Of a stretch of 64,000 nt of DNA, positions 20,232 to 35,200 are shown piece by piece. A program made the translations under genes and the position numbers. The notes below the pieces were generated by a model. That model did not search any database. It was not told where the DNA came from and saw only the letters and a list, made by a program, of their open reading frames with translations. The DNA lies in assembly GCA_013339765.2 (NCBI GenBank), contig CM023448.1, positions 282,407,717-282,471,716 on the forward strand, read 5' to 3'. Source of the DNA: Haemaphysalis longicornis. Lineage: Eukaryota; Arthropoda; Arachnida; Ixodida; Ixodidae. Every line of letters begins with the position of its first letter. Position 1 is the stretch's first letter.

Positions 20232-23200
20232 CTGAAAAAAAGATTTAAAATGCAGTGTTAAAGCATGAATTACTATAGTAATGTTAACTATTTTCTGCAC
20301 TTTACTGCATTCTTACTGCAAGTCTGAACAGCACAAATTTAGGCAAATCCCAAGAAATACTCATATAGGGATTTGGCCAATGACAAATGAAGGCAGTGTG
20401 CAATCGTGGTGATACTTATTTCAAGTGAAGCCCGCGTAGCACTAGGTCACGAAAGGTGCATGGATGCCTTGCGGGACAATCGTGTTCCACTTTTTCTTTT
20501 CAGTCAAAATTATAATTGCCTTATGCACTGTTCATTTAATGTTAACTAGAATATGTTCATTACATATGTGGTACAAGCTGGGGCTTTCTTCTAAGCCATT
20601 CTTCAACATCAGTGTATCATGTATAAAGCTCAACGTTTTCTTTCAGTCTTTTAATACCCTCCTTTCTTACTGTTGTTGCTCTCAATCTCTTTATGATGTG
20701 CAACAGAATTATTGCTCATGCAAAGTCGGTGCTGTTGCAGCCTATCATTGATACAACACTTCTTGTCCAACATAAACCCAACCACAGGATACTAGTAAGA
20801 TTTTGTGTGTGAATTAAATCAAGCATTCCACGTATCTTGTGGTACACTTCCTTCTGACCTTTTCTCCTTTTTTTCTTACTGACAAAGGACAAACTTCTAA
20901 CAGCTTGCATCATGTAGCAATAATTTATTCCACACACACACTCTCTCTCTCTCTTTTCCCCAATGCTCTTTGTAGCAATATTTTAAGTGTTGAATTCGGT
21001 ATTTTTAAATTTGAACATTTGGAGTTCCACAGTGCAATCATATTTCTTATATGGCCATGAAACTTGAATACTCAAACACCCCCTAACGCACTACACTTCA
21101 TTCAATATGAACTTGGTTCAGTTGAAGAAACAAACACATTACAAATAACCTCTTCTTAAAAACTTCTCATAATACAGACTCACCCGGTATCTTCGAGTTC
21201 ATAAATGAAACATGCATAACTAACATCTTTCTAGCTGTGCCTTAAGAATATTTATTTATGATTATAACAGAGGAATCAAGTCTTTGTAAAATTATTTCTT
21301 CACATACTCGAAAGTTTAATGTAGTACTGATTTGAATCAAAGCACTGGGTTCTTGTGTGCCGCATTTAACATGTTGTCTAAAAATGTGCCTTGAGATAAA
21401 AGTAAAACCCTTTTATGCATACTTTGAGACCACATTACTCAAAGAACTTTCACGACCCACAAGTTCCTACCACTGAAGACGCAACCTTCTATTTACTGTT
21501 TACCTTTTACAATGAACAAACTGCAGAATGCAAACTGCAGAATGCACAAAGGTGATGCATACCTTGACATGATGTCTTTGTAAGACGGCTCTTTTTCAGA
21601 CTTGGGCAATTCTCCATCTGAACTTTCACTGCTGTCACTACTGCTTTCAGTGCTGTCATGCCTTGAGCTTTTCTCCACAGCAGCTTGTTTCAGATGCTTC
21701 TTGTGCTTCTTCTTCTTGGATTTGGACTAATCAAAAGCAACGAAAGAAAGAAAAAATAAATACAAGGATCAGATCAGAAGCCAAGCTTCAACGGTCATGA
21801 AGCTTGCAGCAGTGAATAAAGACCTACTTTGAGCTTCTTCTTATGCTTCTTTTCAGTCTTTGATTTGTGATCTTTCTTCTTATGCTTGCGGGAATGTCGC
21901 AGCTTTGATGTCCCCTGGAGAGCAGGGCCTTGGAAAGGAATGTCAATCAAAGTATCAATAAACAGTAACAATTTTGCCCTGACGTTGAAAGTGAACAAAA
22001 AAAAAGAGAAAAAAAAAGAGGGGGGAGGAGAACAGGCGCATTAAAATTAAAGCATTGCAGAAAGGACCCAAATTAATGGAAAACAAATTTAGAAAATACA
22101 AAAAGAATGCCCTTTTAAAGGGACTAAATTTTCTGAAGAGTCAATCCAGTCCATTCAAGTGATAGAATGAATGGTGGAGAGTATTTGATGCAAATATTGA
22201 GCCTTTATGCTCCACCTATAATTTGTAAACTATTTTTGAAAATAGCCTTTCTCAATCAATGATGCTGCCACCACTCCACATATTTTTATCTGCCGCTGTC
22301 ATTTCACATCAAATGGGAAAGCTACGTCATTTGTAAAGCTAATTATTGGCTCTTCCCAGCGACAAAACATTAAAAAAAGCATACGCTTCCTGTCGACAGT
22401 TTTATGGTGTATAAAATGCCAGATGGCACCATCTTTCTGTCAGACACTCAAAGAATCTGAAACTTGGATCGGCACGGAGGGGCACTACATGTACTATCTG
22501 CAGAGAGAATAAACCATGGAGTAAGCACAAGACAGGAGGGGAAAAGTCGCTTCCAAGGGTGGCCAAATAATGTCACGAGCACTTGGCCTAGGTTAAGATA
22601 GCGGCATCTGTCACAGGAACAGAAAGTGCATGGCCACCGCGATCAGCATTTTGCTGTGCAGCCCTGGAATGAATTGTGGCCGCTATCATTTCATCCATCA
22701 GGTGCCACTGCCCTCTCCTTTGCCGTTGCAGCTTTGCAGTCCACGTTGGTTTGTATTGTGACATTACCTGGTCGCTCACCCACACCCACCGCAATAGGCC
22801 ATTTTGCCTCCTATATACAATCTCGCTCCGTGGAATAAACCAAATTTTTAACTCTGATGTGTCGTCCTCAGCAGTATTTTTACACGACACTACAAGTTTC
22901 TGGGCACTTCTTGACCACAGGAACTGTAGGTTAACAGCGTGACAGTTAGTGTTACACATGTGCTCCTGGCCTGTCTAAGGAAAAAAATTGCCCATCATGT
23001 GCAGTTGATTTACAAAGCCCCTTCTGGCACTCATCATGAGCTGCAATTCTTTTAAATCAGCGATGGAGCAGCACACAAAGCCAGTGAAAAACAAAATAGG
23101 GAGATTTTAGATAGGACTGCATGACCAAGAGCAGGTGAGTAACTCAGGTGTACGAGGGAGAGCCAGCAAGCAGGCTGCAGGCACAAACCGGAAGTCAAGT

Positions 23201-26200
23201 GCTCTGACGGGACGGGCTGATTTCCAGTTGCTTTGAAAACATGAGCAAAAAGAGAAAGTATTCGGCGGTGACGGAAAGGTACCTCTAATCGCTCACGATA
23301 ACTCTAATCCCACATGGTAAGATAACATCAAAAGTGCTTATTTGGCTTTGTGAGCCTCATCATAAAAGACACACTGTGCAGTTGACCCTTCGGCATCAAC
23401 ACTTGGTGTTAGTACTTGCACAACACTGCCTTATCGATTCCGCCTGCCCCTCGCTGCTGGACAGGCAGGTGGTCCTGCTTCTTCTCTGTCCACTTCATTG
23501 ACCACTGTTTTGAAACAGTGAGCATCAGCAGTGCAGCAGTTTATTTGGTGCTAATTGTCGTTGCCAAAAAGGTTGCGTAGGGCAAGACAAAAGTTGCCTT
23601 TGATATTGTTCTGGCTCATCCAATTACGCTGGCCGCACCTTCCCAAATTCATTGCAAGATAGCGCACCATTCATTCGTGGCGTGAGAATTAAAATTGGGA
23701 ACCCTGCATGCATCACTGTGGTACACAGGCAGGGGCTACAGACGATGTTTGTAAATGTTGTCTGCTTGCTGAACAGGCATGCAGAAAGCACACAGCAAGA
23801 AGGTGGGGGAACAAGGGTGATTTTGACTGTTCGGTTTTACTGTGCGCACAAATACACTGCCACATCAGGTATACATTAAATGTCTGGTGTGTAATGACTC
23901 TGGTTCACTCTTCGTTCGGTGCATTGAAAATCACAGTTTTATGACTGCACATTAACTCTATCGTTACCACGGAAAATTGACCGAATTTTAGTGGCCCAAG
24001 AAAAAAATTTTTGCGTGCTAAATATATTCGTTAGGCGCATATTGCAGTGACTTAACTTGCACATGATTCAATGCCCTCTCCAAACACCAGTTTTTAGAAT
24101 GTTTTCATAAATAATGGACCTCTCCCGGGGTACGTCACGCGGCGGCCGTGATGTCACGGAAAGCGCACGTGCTGGGTGTGGCCGGGAGGGTGGTTGGCAA
24201 AACATTCGGACCGGCGCGTGGGGCGTATGCAGTGAGGCTGCATTAGACGCGCTCAAAAGCGGAGTTTTTGTTTATGTGTTGGCTTTTCTGATGCCGGTGG
24301 GCTGCTGTGCTCTCGGCTACGCAAATCTTGCGAGCAGAATCAGCGGCAGCAGACTTTTCGCAGTCACCATAGAGGTAAATTCGGCGTGCTACTAAATGCC
24401 GCTGTTAGTCAATTGAACCCGCGCCCGCGTCCATGTCCCGTGAACTTCACCCCGCCGAGGTGCTCGTTCGAAGTTACGCCTCTTTTCGTCTATTCAGTGG
24501 TAGGCTTAGGGGCCTAGGCGCGGCGGCCCAACAGCGGAAGGCTGCTATGAAACTTTCGAAAGACTTTTTTCATGTACAAAGGCTCTTGATGCAACCACAA
24601 CACTCGAGATAAAGCCATGATTGCGAGTTCAGCGGAGTACACGCGGACCGCTTCACTGTGTGGAGCAGCGCTTACGTGCTCCGGAAAGCGGAAAGCTTAC
24701 ATTAAATAATCTTCCGGCCAAATTCGATTAAGCAATTACTTTTATGCCCACTGAGCCCTTACGAAACTGATTTCTCCGCACCGCAGCTGTCTAATGAACG
24801 CTGGTGAAACGAAGATGACCACGTTCAAAGAGAGCAATTTATTGCCACCAGCACTCGATGTTCAAGCCGTAGTGAAGAAGTCCGTAAGCAGTGCTTGGCG
24901 TTTCTTGACCAGGGCGGGCTTTACGTGACGGTCGTATGCTGACAGCGCTAACAAGGTCTTAACATTCGTGTACACGTGCGTGCCTCCGCAGAACATCGAT
25001 GGCATCCATCACACTTCGGTGGCTGTCAGTTTCACCGAACTTCCTCAGGCTCTTGTTCGGAACACTTTTCTTTCTCTTGGAGTGCTCATGCTGCTTACAA
25101 AACTCACCTAACGATGCACGAACAAAATATTAATTTGGTTATCAGCGAGCACAACCTAGAGCAGCAGCACCGTGAGCAATCACGCGTAGAAAAAAGCTTG
25201 AAATAGGCTTCGGTAGCCTAAGCATAGAGGGCGCTGGCGTAGGCAACGATGGAGACGTCAAAATGTGGCCGCATATTAACCGTCTATGACCGCTAGCGGT
25301 TTGTGCAGCTTCGTTCTTCGTTTAATTGTTGTTAACCGAGATTTCACGCTTTTCTTTCATGAGCCTTCAGAGTCAATTTGCATGAATTTTGTGGATGCGC
25401 GCAATGTGCCGAAGAGGCTGGCAGCCAAAGCAGCGACATGGTCTGCTCTTACTCGTAGCAACATTTCCCATTCTCGAACTTCTGCTGTTCTCCAAAGCGC
25501 AGTCATACCGTCTACATTGGCAGTCCGCATGATTCGTGCCATGGAATGATGCTGTTTATCAACCATCTGCTATCATGCAGCACCAGCAGAAATTTGGTCA
25601 AGTGAAATAGTGCGGGGGGTAGGGGGCAGACGGAAATTTTCTTGCTGCGAAATATTGTCATGTTTTGAGGAGGTAGAGTACTGTATTAAAAACACAATGA
25701 ATGCCTAACCTGCTTAGGCGACGCGAAATAAATGTTTCGACGAGGGATCCACGATAGCCGCCTGCCGCCAGATCGACAACAAGTTTGGTCTTATGGGGGG
25801 ATCTGTTCAAGACGAACGAAATTCATTGCTTGTAAGTGCAATAAATTTTTACCTTGATCAATTATATTCTCCCTTGAGGATGCGGCAAAACAGAGATACT
25901 TGCCGTGCTCACATGTAGCATCGTACCTTCGGCGCGAGATGGGCCGCTCACGCGACTCGAAAAAACTCGAAAAATGTGTTTGCCCTAAGCGAACAGACTC
26001 AGTGAATGTATTCTTTTGTTGCGGCCTCCCGACGCTGGCGTATGCAGCGGGCGTACAAGGACACTAACTTTAACTATCATGAAATAATGACTACCGAAAA
26101 TTATTTCAGTGCACTGTCGCAAGCTATACGCACTAACCATATGTGGCTGCTATGTTACTCTCACAATGTCGATGAACCGTTTCGCGATTTCACTGGCGAA

Positions 26201-29200
26201 AAATGTAACAAAACAATCGGTCAATCACGTAGAGAACGACATCATCGAGATATTTTTATTGGAATAATTTTTGGCTTTTGCTCTTCATATTTTTGTTTCG
26301 TTGCTGCTTATTTTACTTTTTATTTCTTTCATGCTTTACCTTTCCCTTTTCCCTTCGACATGAAATTGTGTATAGGCCACTGTTTCCGGGCGACACAAAG
26401 AGACCAAGCACAGGGAGCGTATACGCTGCCTGAGGCACCGCGCTTAGCTTAAGCGGACCTCGAAAGCAACAATGAATTAGCTTTCCTTGGTATTTCCTAA
26501 CGCAAAGAATCTTAAACATTCTTGAAATGCGTCGCAACAGCACCAACCTTCAGAATGACTCGGTTAGGCTGTTCTGTAGCACTCCGAAAGCGTCGCCCTT
26601 CAGTTGACCGTACCGGTAAACGAAAGTGCTGTGGAGGTTGTAGATGCGGAAAGCTACATGGAGGTGCGACGGCCGCAGCTAGGATAGCGACCCCCACCTG
26701 CAATGTAGGCGGCCAGTGACGGCCCGAACCAACGGCACATCGTTCCTTTCGGGCGCCGCGCGGCCAGGCCGGGCCGCCGGCGTGGTCGGCGCAGGTGCGT
26801 TCTGCCAACCGCCGCAGCACTTCGCGGCCGCCAGCAGGCGCCACCCGTCGCGCACGTGCGCTTCGTGATGTCATGATGTTTACATACAGGGAGAGGTCCC
26901 TTGTTGCAAAAAAATGATCAAAATCAGAATTTTTGTCACAATGTCGAAAAAAAAAATTTTAAAAATGAAGTTGCCTATAAAAACCGCTAACAGCAGAAAA
27001 AATTTAGAATATAAATTTTGTAGTTAAATATTGCACAAACACATCCCAGAAAAAAAAAATTGAGTGGTGCAGAACAGTTCATAAGATATAAAAAAAAATG
27101 TTACCACGCATGGTGGCTGCACCATAAGGTGAAGCCCAACCTCCACTTTAAAATGCGCAATTTGGATGAATCTTTGGAAGAAATCTGGCGACTTGACGAT
27201 ATTAGGGGGCCAATTCATCCCCACATGATGTAAAAACACCTTCTCAATGAATGACTCGGCATTTACAGCCAGAGAAAGATTTGGGACAAGCACATGATGT
27301 GCAGAAATTCGCTTGGAGTTGAAAACGAACCTCGGTGGTCGATGCTTGTTGACGTTCACTGTCAGTTATGTCACAACATAAATTTGCGGTTTAGTATCAC
27401 TTTCTGACTCACTATTGTAGCCCTGCTTGCAGGAATGAGGTGCGATGCACTAGAATCGAGCCCGGCAAGCTTTCACCGAGGAGCTCTCATGCAACAAGGA
27501 GTTCAATGCCAACAGCCTCCTGCATTGCAGCACTGTTAGTACTAACCATTTTTTAAAAATGAAAACAGTACCAATCTTGTCGTAGACTTTCTCAGAATAG
27601 ACAGTTCTGCTGAGAAGAAACACTAGACCTCTGGAAATACCCATGTACAGAAGCGAAACTGACTGGCCAGTGTGCAAGGCTGATTTGAAGCGCTCTGCTT
27701 GTCTGACCTGATATTTGGTGACTTGGTGTTATCTCTTACTTTCAGCTGAGGCTCTTATGCCAAAAATAAGGCAAGGGTGAAGAGGCTGGTGTCATTTTCA
27801 CATAATTACCACTGCTAAACGCTGTCAGATTGCAAAGCTGACAGCATAATTTGATATTTTACTTGCTGGGAACCTTCTGATCATGAAACTTCGATGTTAA
27901 TGCAGCTGAACTCAGAGCAACATGTTCTTTTGTCAAGCGCAGCAGCCATGTTCCCTATCGCAACAACATATGCACCTTAGCCTGCAAGAAACGCCTTAAA
28001 AAATGACAATGTCGCGATAGCAGAAAAATTTAAACCGATTCTAAAAGTGCAGTGCCTAGACAATCCACTGGGCTGCCATAGGTACACAAGAAATGACTAA
28101 AACGTGTCGAAATAGGCGACTTAAATCATCAATCACCGATGATCAATCTGAATAGGCGTGGTAACGAAAGAGTTAAGTATCCAACGCTACAGTGTTATTT
28201 TGCAGTCAGCCTTTCTTTTTTCAAATGAGTCCACCCCAACCCCAACAGAAAATAAGTGATCATTGTATATGTGGCAGCATACAGTAATGCACACCACACA
28301 TCTCATGCAGTTTGGAATCTTTCAGTATAGATGGCATGGCAAAAGGAAACCGGCAGCTCGGTAAAGCAAACAAGGGGAGAGACACGGACACATGCATGAT
28401 GACAAGATGGGATACAGCTGACGGAGGGAGCAAAATGAAAGCTGGAAGCAGTGTGCCATGGGAACACTATCGGAGCGCACAAAGAGATTCTTCAAGGTCA
28501 GGGTCAGCACTTCTGTATTATCTTACTCAGGGCTTAACACTAAACCTAGGAAACGAATTCTGGTGAGAATGTGTTGCCTCATTGATGCTATAAGGTGCCA
28601 GAGGACTCTTGTAATTTCTTGAAAGAGTGCTTCAGGGCTCTTTAACAGTGCCTGCTTAAGGAAATGCAAGCCCTATGCTTAATTAAGGTGCAAGACATGC
28701 ATGCACGGCAGAGGGGGATATGTACCGCTGCAGAGTCTGCCTACCTGGCCCTGGTGGCTTGGTGTCAACAAGGCAGGTGCCACCCGGTGGGAGCTTGGGG
28801 CCGTACATGCTGCTGTCCTCTTGCTTGTGCTGGGGTGATGTGCCACCACCAGGCAAGGCCCCATCCACCCTACTGCTCACTGGTGCAGGCTGAAGGTCCT
28901 CCAATGGTACTGGGGGTGGCCTCTGATTGAGCCGCTCAAAGTCCAGATTGGCGAAAACTCCCAGGGCAGGCCGGGGAGGTGGCTTCACCACTTGAACAGG
29001 GCTTTCTTCAGTTGCCCTTGCCTCAGAACCTGCTGCTGCCGTAGGTACTTTTGACGCGGATTCGCCTGCTTCAGGTTTCTCGTCTTCATCTTCTGACGAC
29101 TCGGAAAAGATGGACTTGAAGAACGCCAAGGAAGGACGTTCTTCTTCCTCTTCCTCACTTGAATCCTGCACCAGAAAGATTAAACCATCACAACATTTAG

Positions 29201-32200
29201 ACGAACGTTTTACAAGAGGGAAATCATTGATTGATTGTGGGGTTTAACGCGCCGACGCAACGTAGGCGATGAGGCGCGCCGTAGTGGAGGGCTCCGGATT
29301 AATTTTGACCACCTGGGGATATTTAACGTGCGCCGAAATCTCGTACACACGGGCGTTTTTGCTTTTCGCCTCCATCAGAAAAGCGGCCGCCGCGGCCGGG
29401 AATCGAACCCGCGACCTCGTGCTCAGCAGCGCAATGCCTTAGCCACTGAGCCACCGCGGCGGGTACAAGAGGGAAATCAATAAATCAATAGAGCGGGGGA
29501 GACATATTTCAATTACCTTGTCAGTAAATAAGACAAATACATAACTGAGAGCAAAACGCAGCTGAACCTGGCTTTATAAAATTGCAATTAATGTAGATAA
29601 GAGTGACTCAAACCTAAATTGAATTCAATTATCTTGCAAGACTGATGAAAGAAAATGACAATGCAGTTATAAAAAAAACACATAAAATTGATTTTTCTCA
29701 CCAGGTGATTCTTAAAAGAATCATGAAGACAATATAGCACTTTGCTTCCATCAAAAGATAGCTATAACGGAATAACAAATGTCATTCTTAGCACAATCGG
29801 TGGACTACCAGGGTGACAGAGTGGACACCAAGAGACGGGCCTAGAAAAAGAGGATGGCCAATTACTCAATGGAGGGATGAAATAAGGAATTTCGGAGGCG
29901 AAGAATGGACTCAAGCGGCGCGGGACAGGAGCAGTTGGAGGCCGATGGGAGAGGCCTTCTGTCTCAGCAGGGAGCACAATCCTACACTTGTACGACATCC
30001 CTGTCTGTACCTCTTCGGAAATAATGCCCCAATCTGCTGCTAAAGCATTAGAGTCTGTCCACCATGCATGAGTACCTGAACCCCTGCGCGAGTCTTTTGA
30101 CAGGGTTATGTGGTTAGTATGGCGTGGTAATTTTTGGTGTAGCGTAGCTAGCCAAAATTGTTTTGCAAGTCTCCCTGGGGTCCTGAAGGACCTTCTGCAA
30201 ATGCTATGCAGAATATAAGGTCCTGCACCGCACAGCTTCAGTAATCTCCACCTTGAAGCATTTCGTTAATGTGAGCAGTATAAGTGTAGGCATCACCTAT
30301 CGAAAGAGCACTTGTTTATTTTCCTCTCGCCCACATCGTTCGTAATGTCGTGGACGTCACGGCACGATGGCTGAGAACAACTGGCCTGATTTTACACACA
30401 TCTTTGTACCACTACAGGTTAGCACCTTCATTTTGTGGACACTTCACCAAAGCTCCCCAGGTCAGTGGGACCATCTGTTGAGCATGCAACGAAGTTCTAA
30501 AATTACTGGGGTCAGTGTTAACGAGTGACAGTGATTGTGCCTAGTAGGTTGTCTTGAAGCCCTCACCTTACTTACTACACCTGGTGTAATGTTAACTGTT
30601 TCAAAATTGGCATTTGCTGGATAATTTGCCTAAAGGAAGCAAAACACATACCTTTCAAGGTGTACCCAACAATATATGAGCTATGCCAGTTCCTTAATTA
30701 AACGAAGTGTAAAGATGTTCCACTTTAAAATTTAAAATGCCGTGGGCAGTGAAGGCAGACCTGTTCTGCACAGGATGGCACAGCTAGTATTATGCCGCTC
30801 CTCCTACTTGCATATCACTAGCTAAAGATGTACTTACCTCTTCAGTCTTGCCTGCCTCAAGTTCTGCTGCAGCTATTGACGTTTTGGTGTCCGGTGCAGC
30901 AGATTCAGCAACTGGCTCATCACCTGAAGGAAGCCAGTTAAAAAAACACTTAATACAATCTATTAATTCAAAGAATTGCAATAAAAGCTCAGGCTAGGTG
31001 CTTTGATTTGAACACAAAGCAGGAGCATGAAAAGCGATATCAGAGTTGCTCGGCACTTTCAGTGCACACTGGGAAACTCCTCTGTAATGCTGCGGGAGAG
31101 CTTCTGCCCAGTAGTGAGGCACTAAGCCTGGCAAAAGAAAAAAAGCTGTCAGCCATGGAGATCTCTTTTTTTTTTACTAATCAACAGCCTGTCTGATTGC
31201 TTTCTGCAACTTGAATGAATTGGTGCATGTGAGCGACAACACAGAACGTGCACTGGGGACAAGCTACGTGCTGTAGCTCCGATGCTTGGGTGTCCAACGG
31301 CAAGTGAGCGTGCAACACATGCAAGAAGGCAGGTGCAGGAAATTTGGCTGCCAGCTGTCCCACTCAACCGCAAAGAAACCACACACCTTTCTTTGCGAGT
31401 TATGTCGACCTCTGCTTGAACATAGTGTGGCACAAGAACTGTAGCCTGCTATTTTTTTGTGTAGGGGATTTGTTTTTAGTGTGCTCAAATCAGCTGCTTC
31501 TGCAAATATAGCAGTTTTCTTTCCTTCCTTTTTTTTTTTCTTCAAGCACTAAAATGAGAAACTTTTGCCCTTCCCTACTATTCTTAGCTTTAACTTCGGC
31601 CCCCTCCTGCTTGGGCCTAATTTTGGCTCACAGTGTTAAAATAATTTTTAATTCTATATATGTACAAACTTTTCCCTAGTTCTGCAGCTCCTGGCATCTG
31701 CACTGACAAAGATGTATTTTCCCCGTTTGCTTAGATTGTGCCTCTATCTCCTGACATCGCGAAGAACCCCATGCATCACTGCTTCATGAGGCAGCTTCAC
31801 CTTTGATCTGGTGGAGCGCAAAGAAAGTGTGCCATCTTTAGAGCGCATGGTGCTACGGCATCATAGTGCCACCGCTTTGCATGATGTTCAGTCTGATTGC
31901 TCACACTGTTCGTTTTTGTATGCATTTGCGTGGTGGTAAGCTGTTTCATGATCCAAACAGTCTCTTTTCAAACAATTTATGCCGGCAATGTGTGAAAGGT
32001 CAAGCTTCAGGTGCGTACTGGCAAAGTCCATGAGGCTGGGGGCACTTGCTCAATTAACGAAGCTTCTACATAAGTCTTCCAAGATTTATAGCGTCCAAGT
32101 GGATGCCACAATGCTCTGGTCCAGGCAACCAGCTCAGGATAACAACTTGCAATATGATGGGCACAGTTGAGAGTTAAAGTTACATGCACAGCGACTAAGA

Positions 32201-35200
32201 ATCATTACCAATCCCTGAAATAGGCATGTTCACAGTGTAAAAAGAACGTGGTATCAAGGCAGACCCAAAAACTACTACATGGCTAAACAAGATATCCTGT
32301 GCCTTTGTGCTTCCCTGGTACTACATAATGTATATGACATTTTGTGGCAGCATAGCCAGTAAAAACAACACAAAGTACCAAAGCATAAAGCACGCCCTAA
32401 TCCAAAATAACATTGTGCCGGTCACGGTTAGCGGAGACCAACGCTGCAACCTTTGTACTGAAAGTGTTAGTAGCAGTACAAGAGTGCTTGAGAGCAGCAG
32501 CACAATGCGAGTGGTTTCACCACACAGACCTTACAAGAGCATAAAAATAATGGTGGGTATTAGCTATCTATATGTATGTTTGTATGTTTATGGTGCAAGG
32601 GCATCCAAGGCCAAACAGCGCAAAACTACGTTCTGTGGTATTTCAGTGTGTCATCTTTATGGTTAAAACATGTATCACAAAAGTAGAACTTTACTAAGAA
32701 AGCTGAAAACGTGGGTGTAAAGGACCTTTAGTCTAAAATATGAAGGTGGTCACAACAGTAGATGAAAGTGACAGCAGTGGATGCGGCAAATACGACTGGA
32801 AGCTCAAGGCTGCTGGTGCATATGAATGAACCCTAAAAAATCTTAATGCTAAGAGTCCAAGATTACATGTGCTTTAAGATTTCAAAATTTTGTATTACCA
32901 ATTTGACTTGGTCGCTGTCAATGCCTACAGCACTATAGAAGCCAGCATGCCAAAACCAGCCTCTCGCTAACAAGAACATTAACTTAGGTGTAGAGCTTTA
33001 CCTTCACCGTTTCCAGAATCTTTGGGAGGCTCATCTTCTTGGGCTGAGGGTGTCAAAAAGTTGAAGATCGAGTGCTTGTCCACTGTAACAGTTGCCAGGC
33101 CAACTTTTCCACAGCTGTGAAAAAGAAAGTGTTTCAACAATGGCAATGCAAAAACATAAGTATACGCAGTTTCACTCACTAGAAAGCAGTTTTTAGAGAA
33201 AATTATGTTGCATGTGCTTTAGCAGGACGAGTGGGGAAAGAAAGACTGAATCTATGCGATCTTTCATTCTCTACTACCTACCCACAAACAACACAGTGTC
33301 TGCCTGTGATTTAGATGGAGCCTGCAATTGGTCCTTCACGACTACAAGCAGGAGCTCTATGTGCAAATGCTACGCTTTGGCTACGAGGCGCCACAAAGGA
33401 GGGTTGTCTGGGGATGTTCAAAGCGAGCAAAAATCTTGAAATGTGGGTTTTTTGTTTTTGGCTTCCATCAGACAAAAACAGCCAACAGGGAGCGGCTCCA
33501 CTGGCTGTTTTTCCCTTACAATAACAGGTCCCTTACGGAGATGCGACTCGACCACAGCGACCATTTCTATGATAGAAAATTTCTAACTTACAGGGAAAGT
33601 AATCATTAGTTTTCACTGTGAATATTGGAGTGGTTATAAGTGCTTCATTATGATAACAGTGCTCTAAGATTCCACTTAACATGTACTGTTATATTGCAGC
33701 GCATGGGCTTGACTGTGTATAGTATGTAGAACAGGCACCTAATAAAGATTAACTGCCTTTCCAGTGGCTCTTTCTGATTTCTGAAGTCTGAAGCTTTTGA
33801 AAAAGAAATGGAGAGAGTGCAGCATACTTGGGGTATGGGTTGGGCACATTGAATCGCCTGCACAGGAGGTCCACCGGGTGCCATTCAAACTCGTCATGCG
33901 TCAGCTTTCCAAACATGCCCAACTGAGCTGCCTTGGCAGCATCAGCGGTTTCTTCCTGCACAACATTACAAAAAATCACAACAATGCTGCAGGGGGAGAG
34001 CAAGGTAACAATATAAAAGTATGTTTAGCAATGCACACAATACTTTATTCGAAGGGGGAGATAAGCTTGCAAGGGCCATTCTGATGAAGCCCATGGCTCA
34101 GGTCTTGGGTGCCAGCAGCACTGTTGCCATTCCAAAACCTCCAAAATTTAGTTCAAGCTATAAAGAATGCTCCGTCCTACTCATGGTGACCTAACAGCCA
34201 GCTTAAAGCATGCACTAGTTTATAATAAGTCTGCTTATAGGCCCTTCACTCGGCAACATAACAGAGTATACTGCATAATAAGCACAAGAGGCACTCAGAG
34301 TATACGCAGTTTTAAATTGATGAAGATAAGCTTAAGTAGAGCAAAAAAGGTTGCCATAAATTAAAGGATGAGAACCATGCAGTTAAGAAAATTTACCAGG
34401 TCAGACAGTCCCCTAATGTTCATGAGGGCCATGTGATAAATTTGCTGACAGCTCCTGGGGTGCACAAATTTCAACTAGGCAATTTCTTTCATGAATTAAA
34501 TAACAATGGTAACACACAACAGTTTCTTAGCTGGAAGCAATTCCAGCCAGGCAACTATACTGATCTGACAAGTATGGTGATACGTGATAGCACTGCACAG
34601 GAAAGCATGAAAGTTCGCCTCAAAGGAAACAGAGAGAGGCACACAGCAAAGCTCAGCACAATGAACCATCCCCAAGCATGAACCATGGAAAAAGGGGCCA
34701 TCACGAGAGCATTCAAGGCAACACGAGGTGGCACTCATTATACCTACCACAAAGCATTTCTGTAGCACAATACCACTGATGAAAAATACGAACATTCCCT
34801 TTCTGAACCAAGTTTCTTAAGTGCAGTACTTATGCATTAACGGTACTATTTTTTCACTCGTAATTTAGCCTGTTTTTGCAATCATGGCTCTACGCTTCAT
34901 ATTTACATGCACTTCTGTTGCTGCTCTCTTTTACTGCAGCGATATATGCTTCATGTGACTCCTGCTTTTTTTCTTCTTTACCTGCAGCTTTTTGATGCTC
35001 CATGGGCTCAAGTGTAAGTAATGCAACTCAGATGGGATTAAACAAACTTTAGCTTAAACCAATCAGTGAAGCCTGGATTGTTTAACCCATCTTAAGAAAC
35101 ATGCATTCAATAATAAAAGTCATGGATAAGCTGGTGACCACAAATAACATAATCCTGCACCAAAGTTTGTAAAACAGTAGGCATGTAATGCCAGCAATGC

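Noticed and set aside
26006..26452. A 148-codon + frame inside the nested element
   Set aside because: It has a hydrophobic, low-complexity C-terminus and no recognised transposase motif; composition alone may explain it.
29227..29463. A possible tRNA gene on the minus strand
   Set aside because: A and B boxes are present, but the cloverleaf is not completed and the sequence continues into a SINE body with a target-site duplication.
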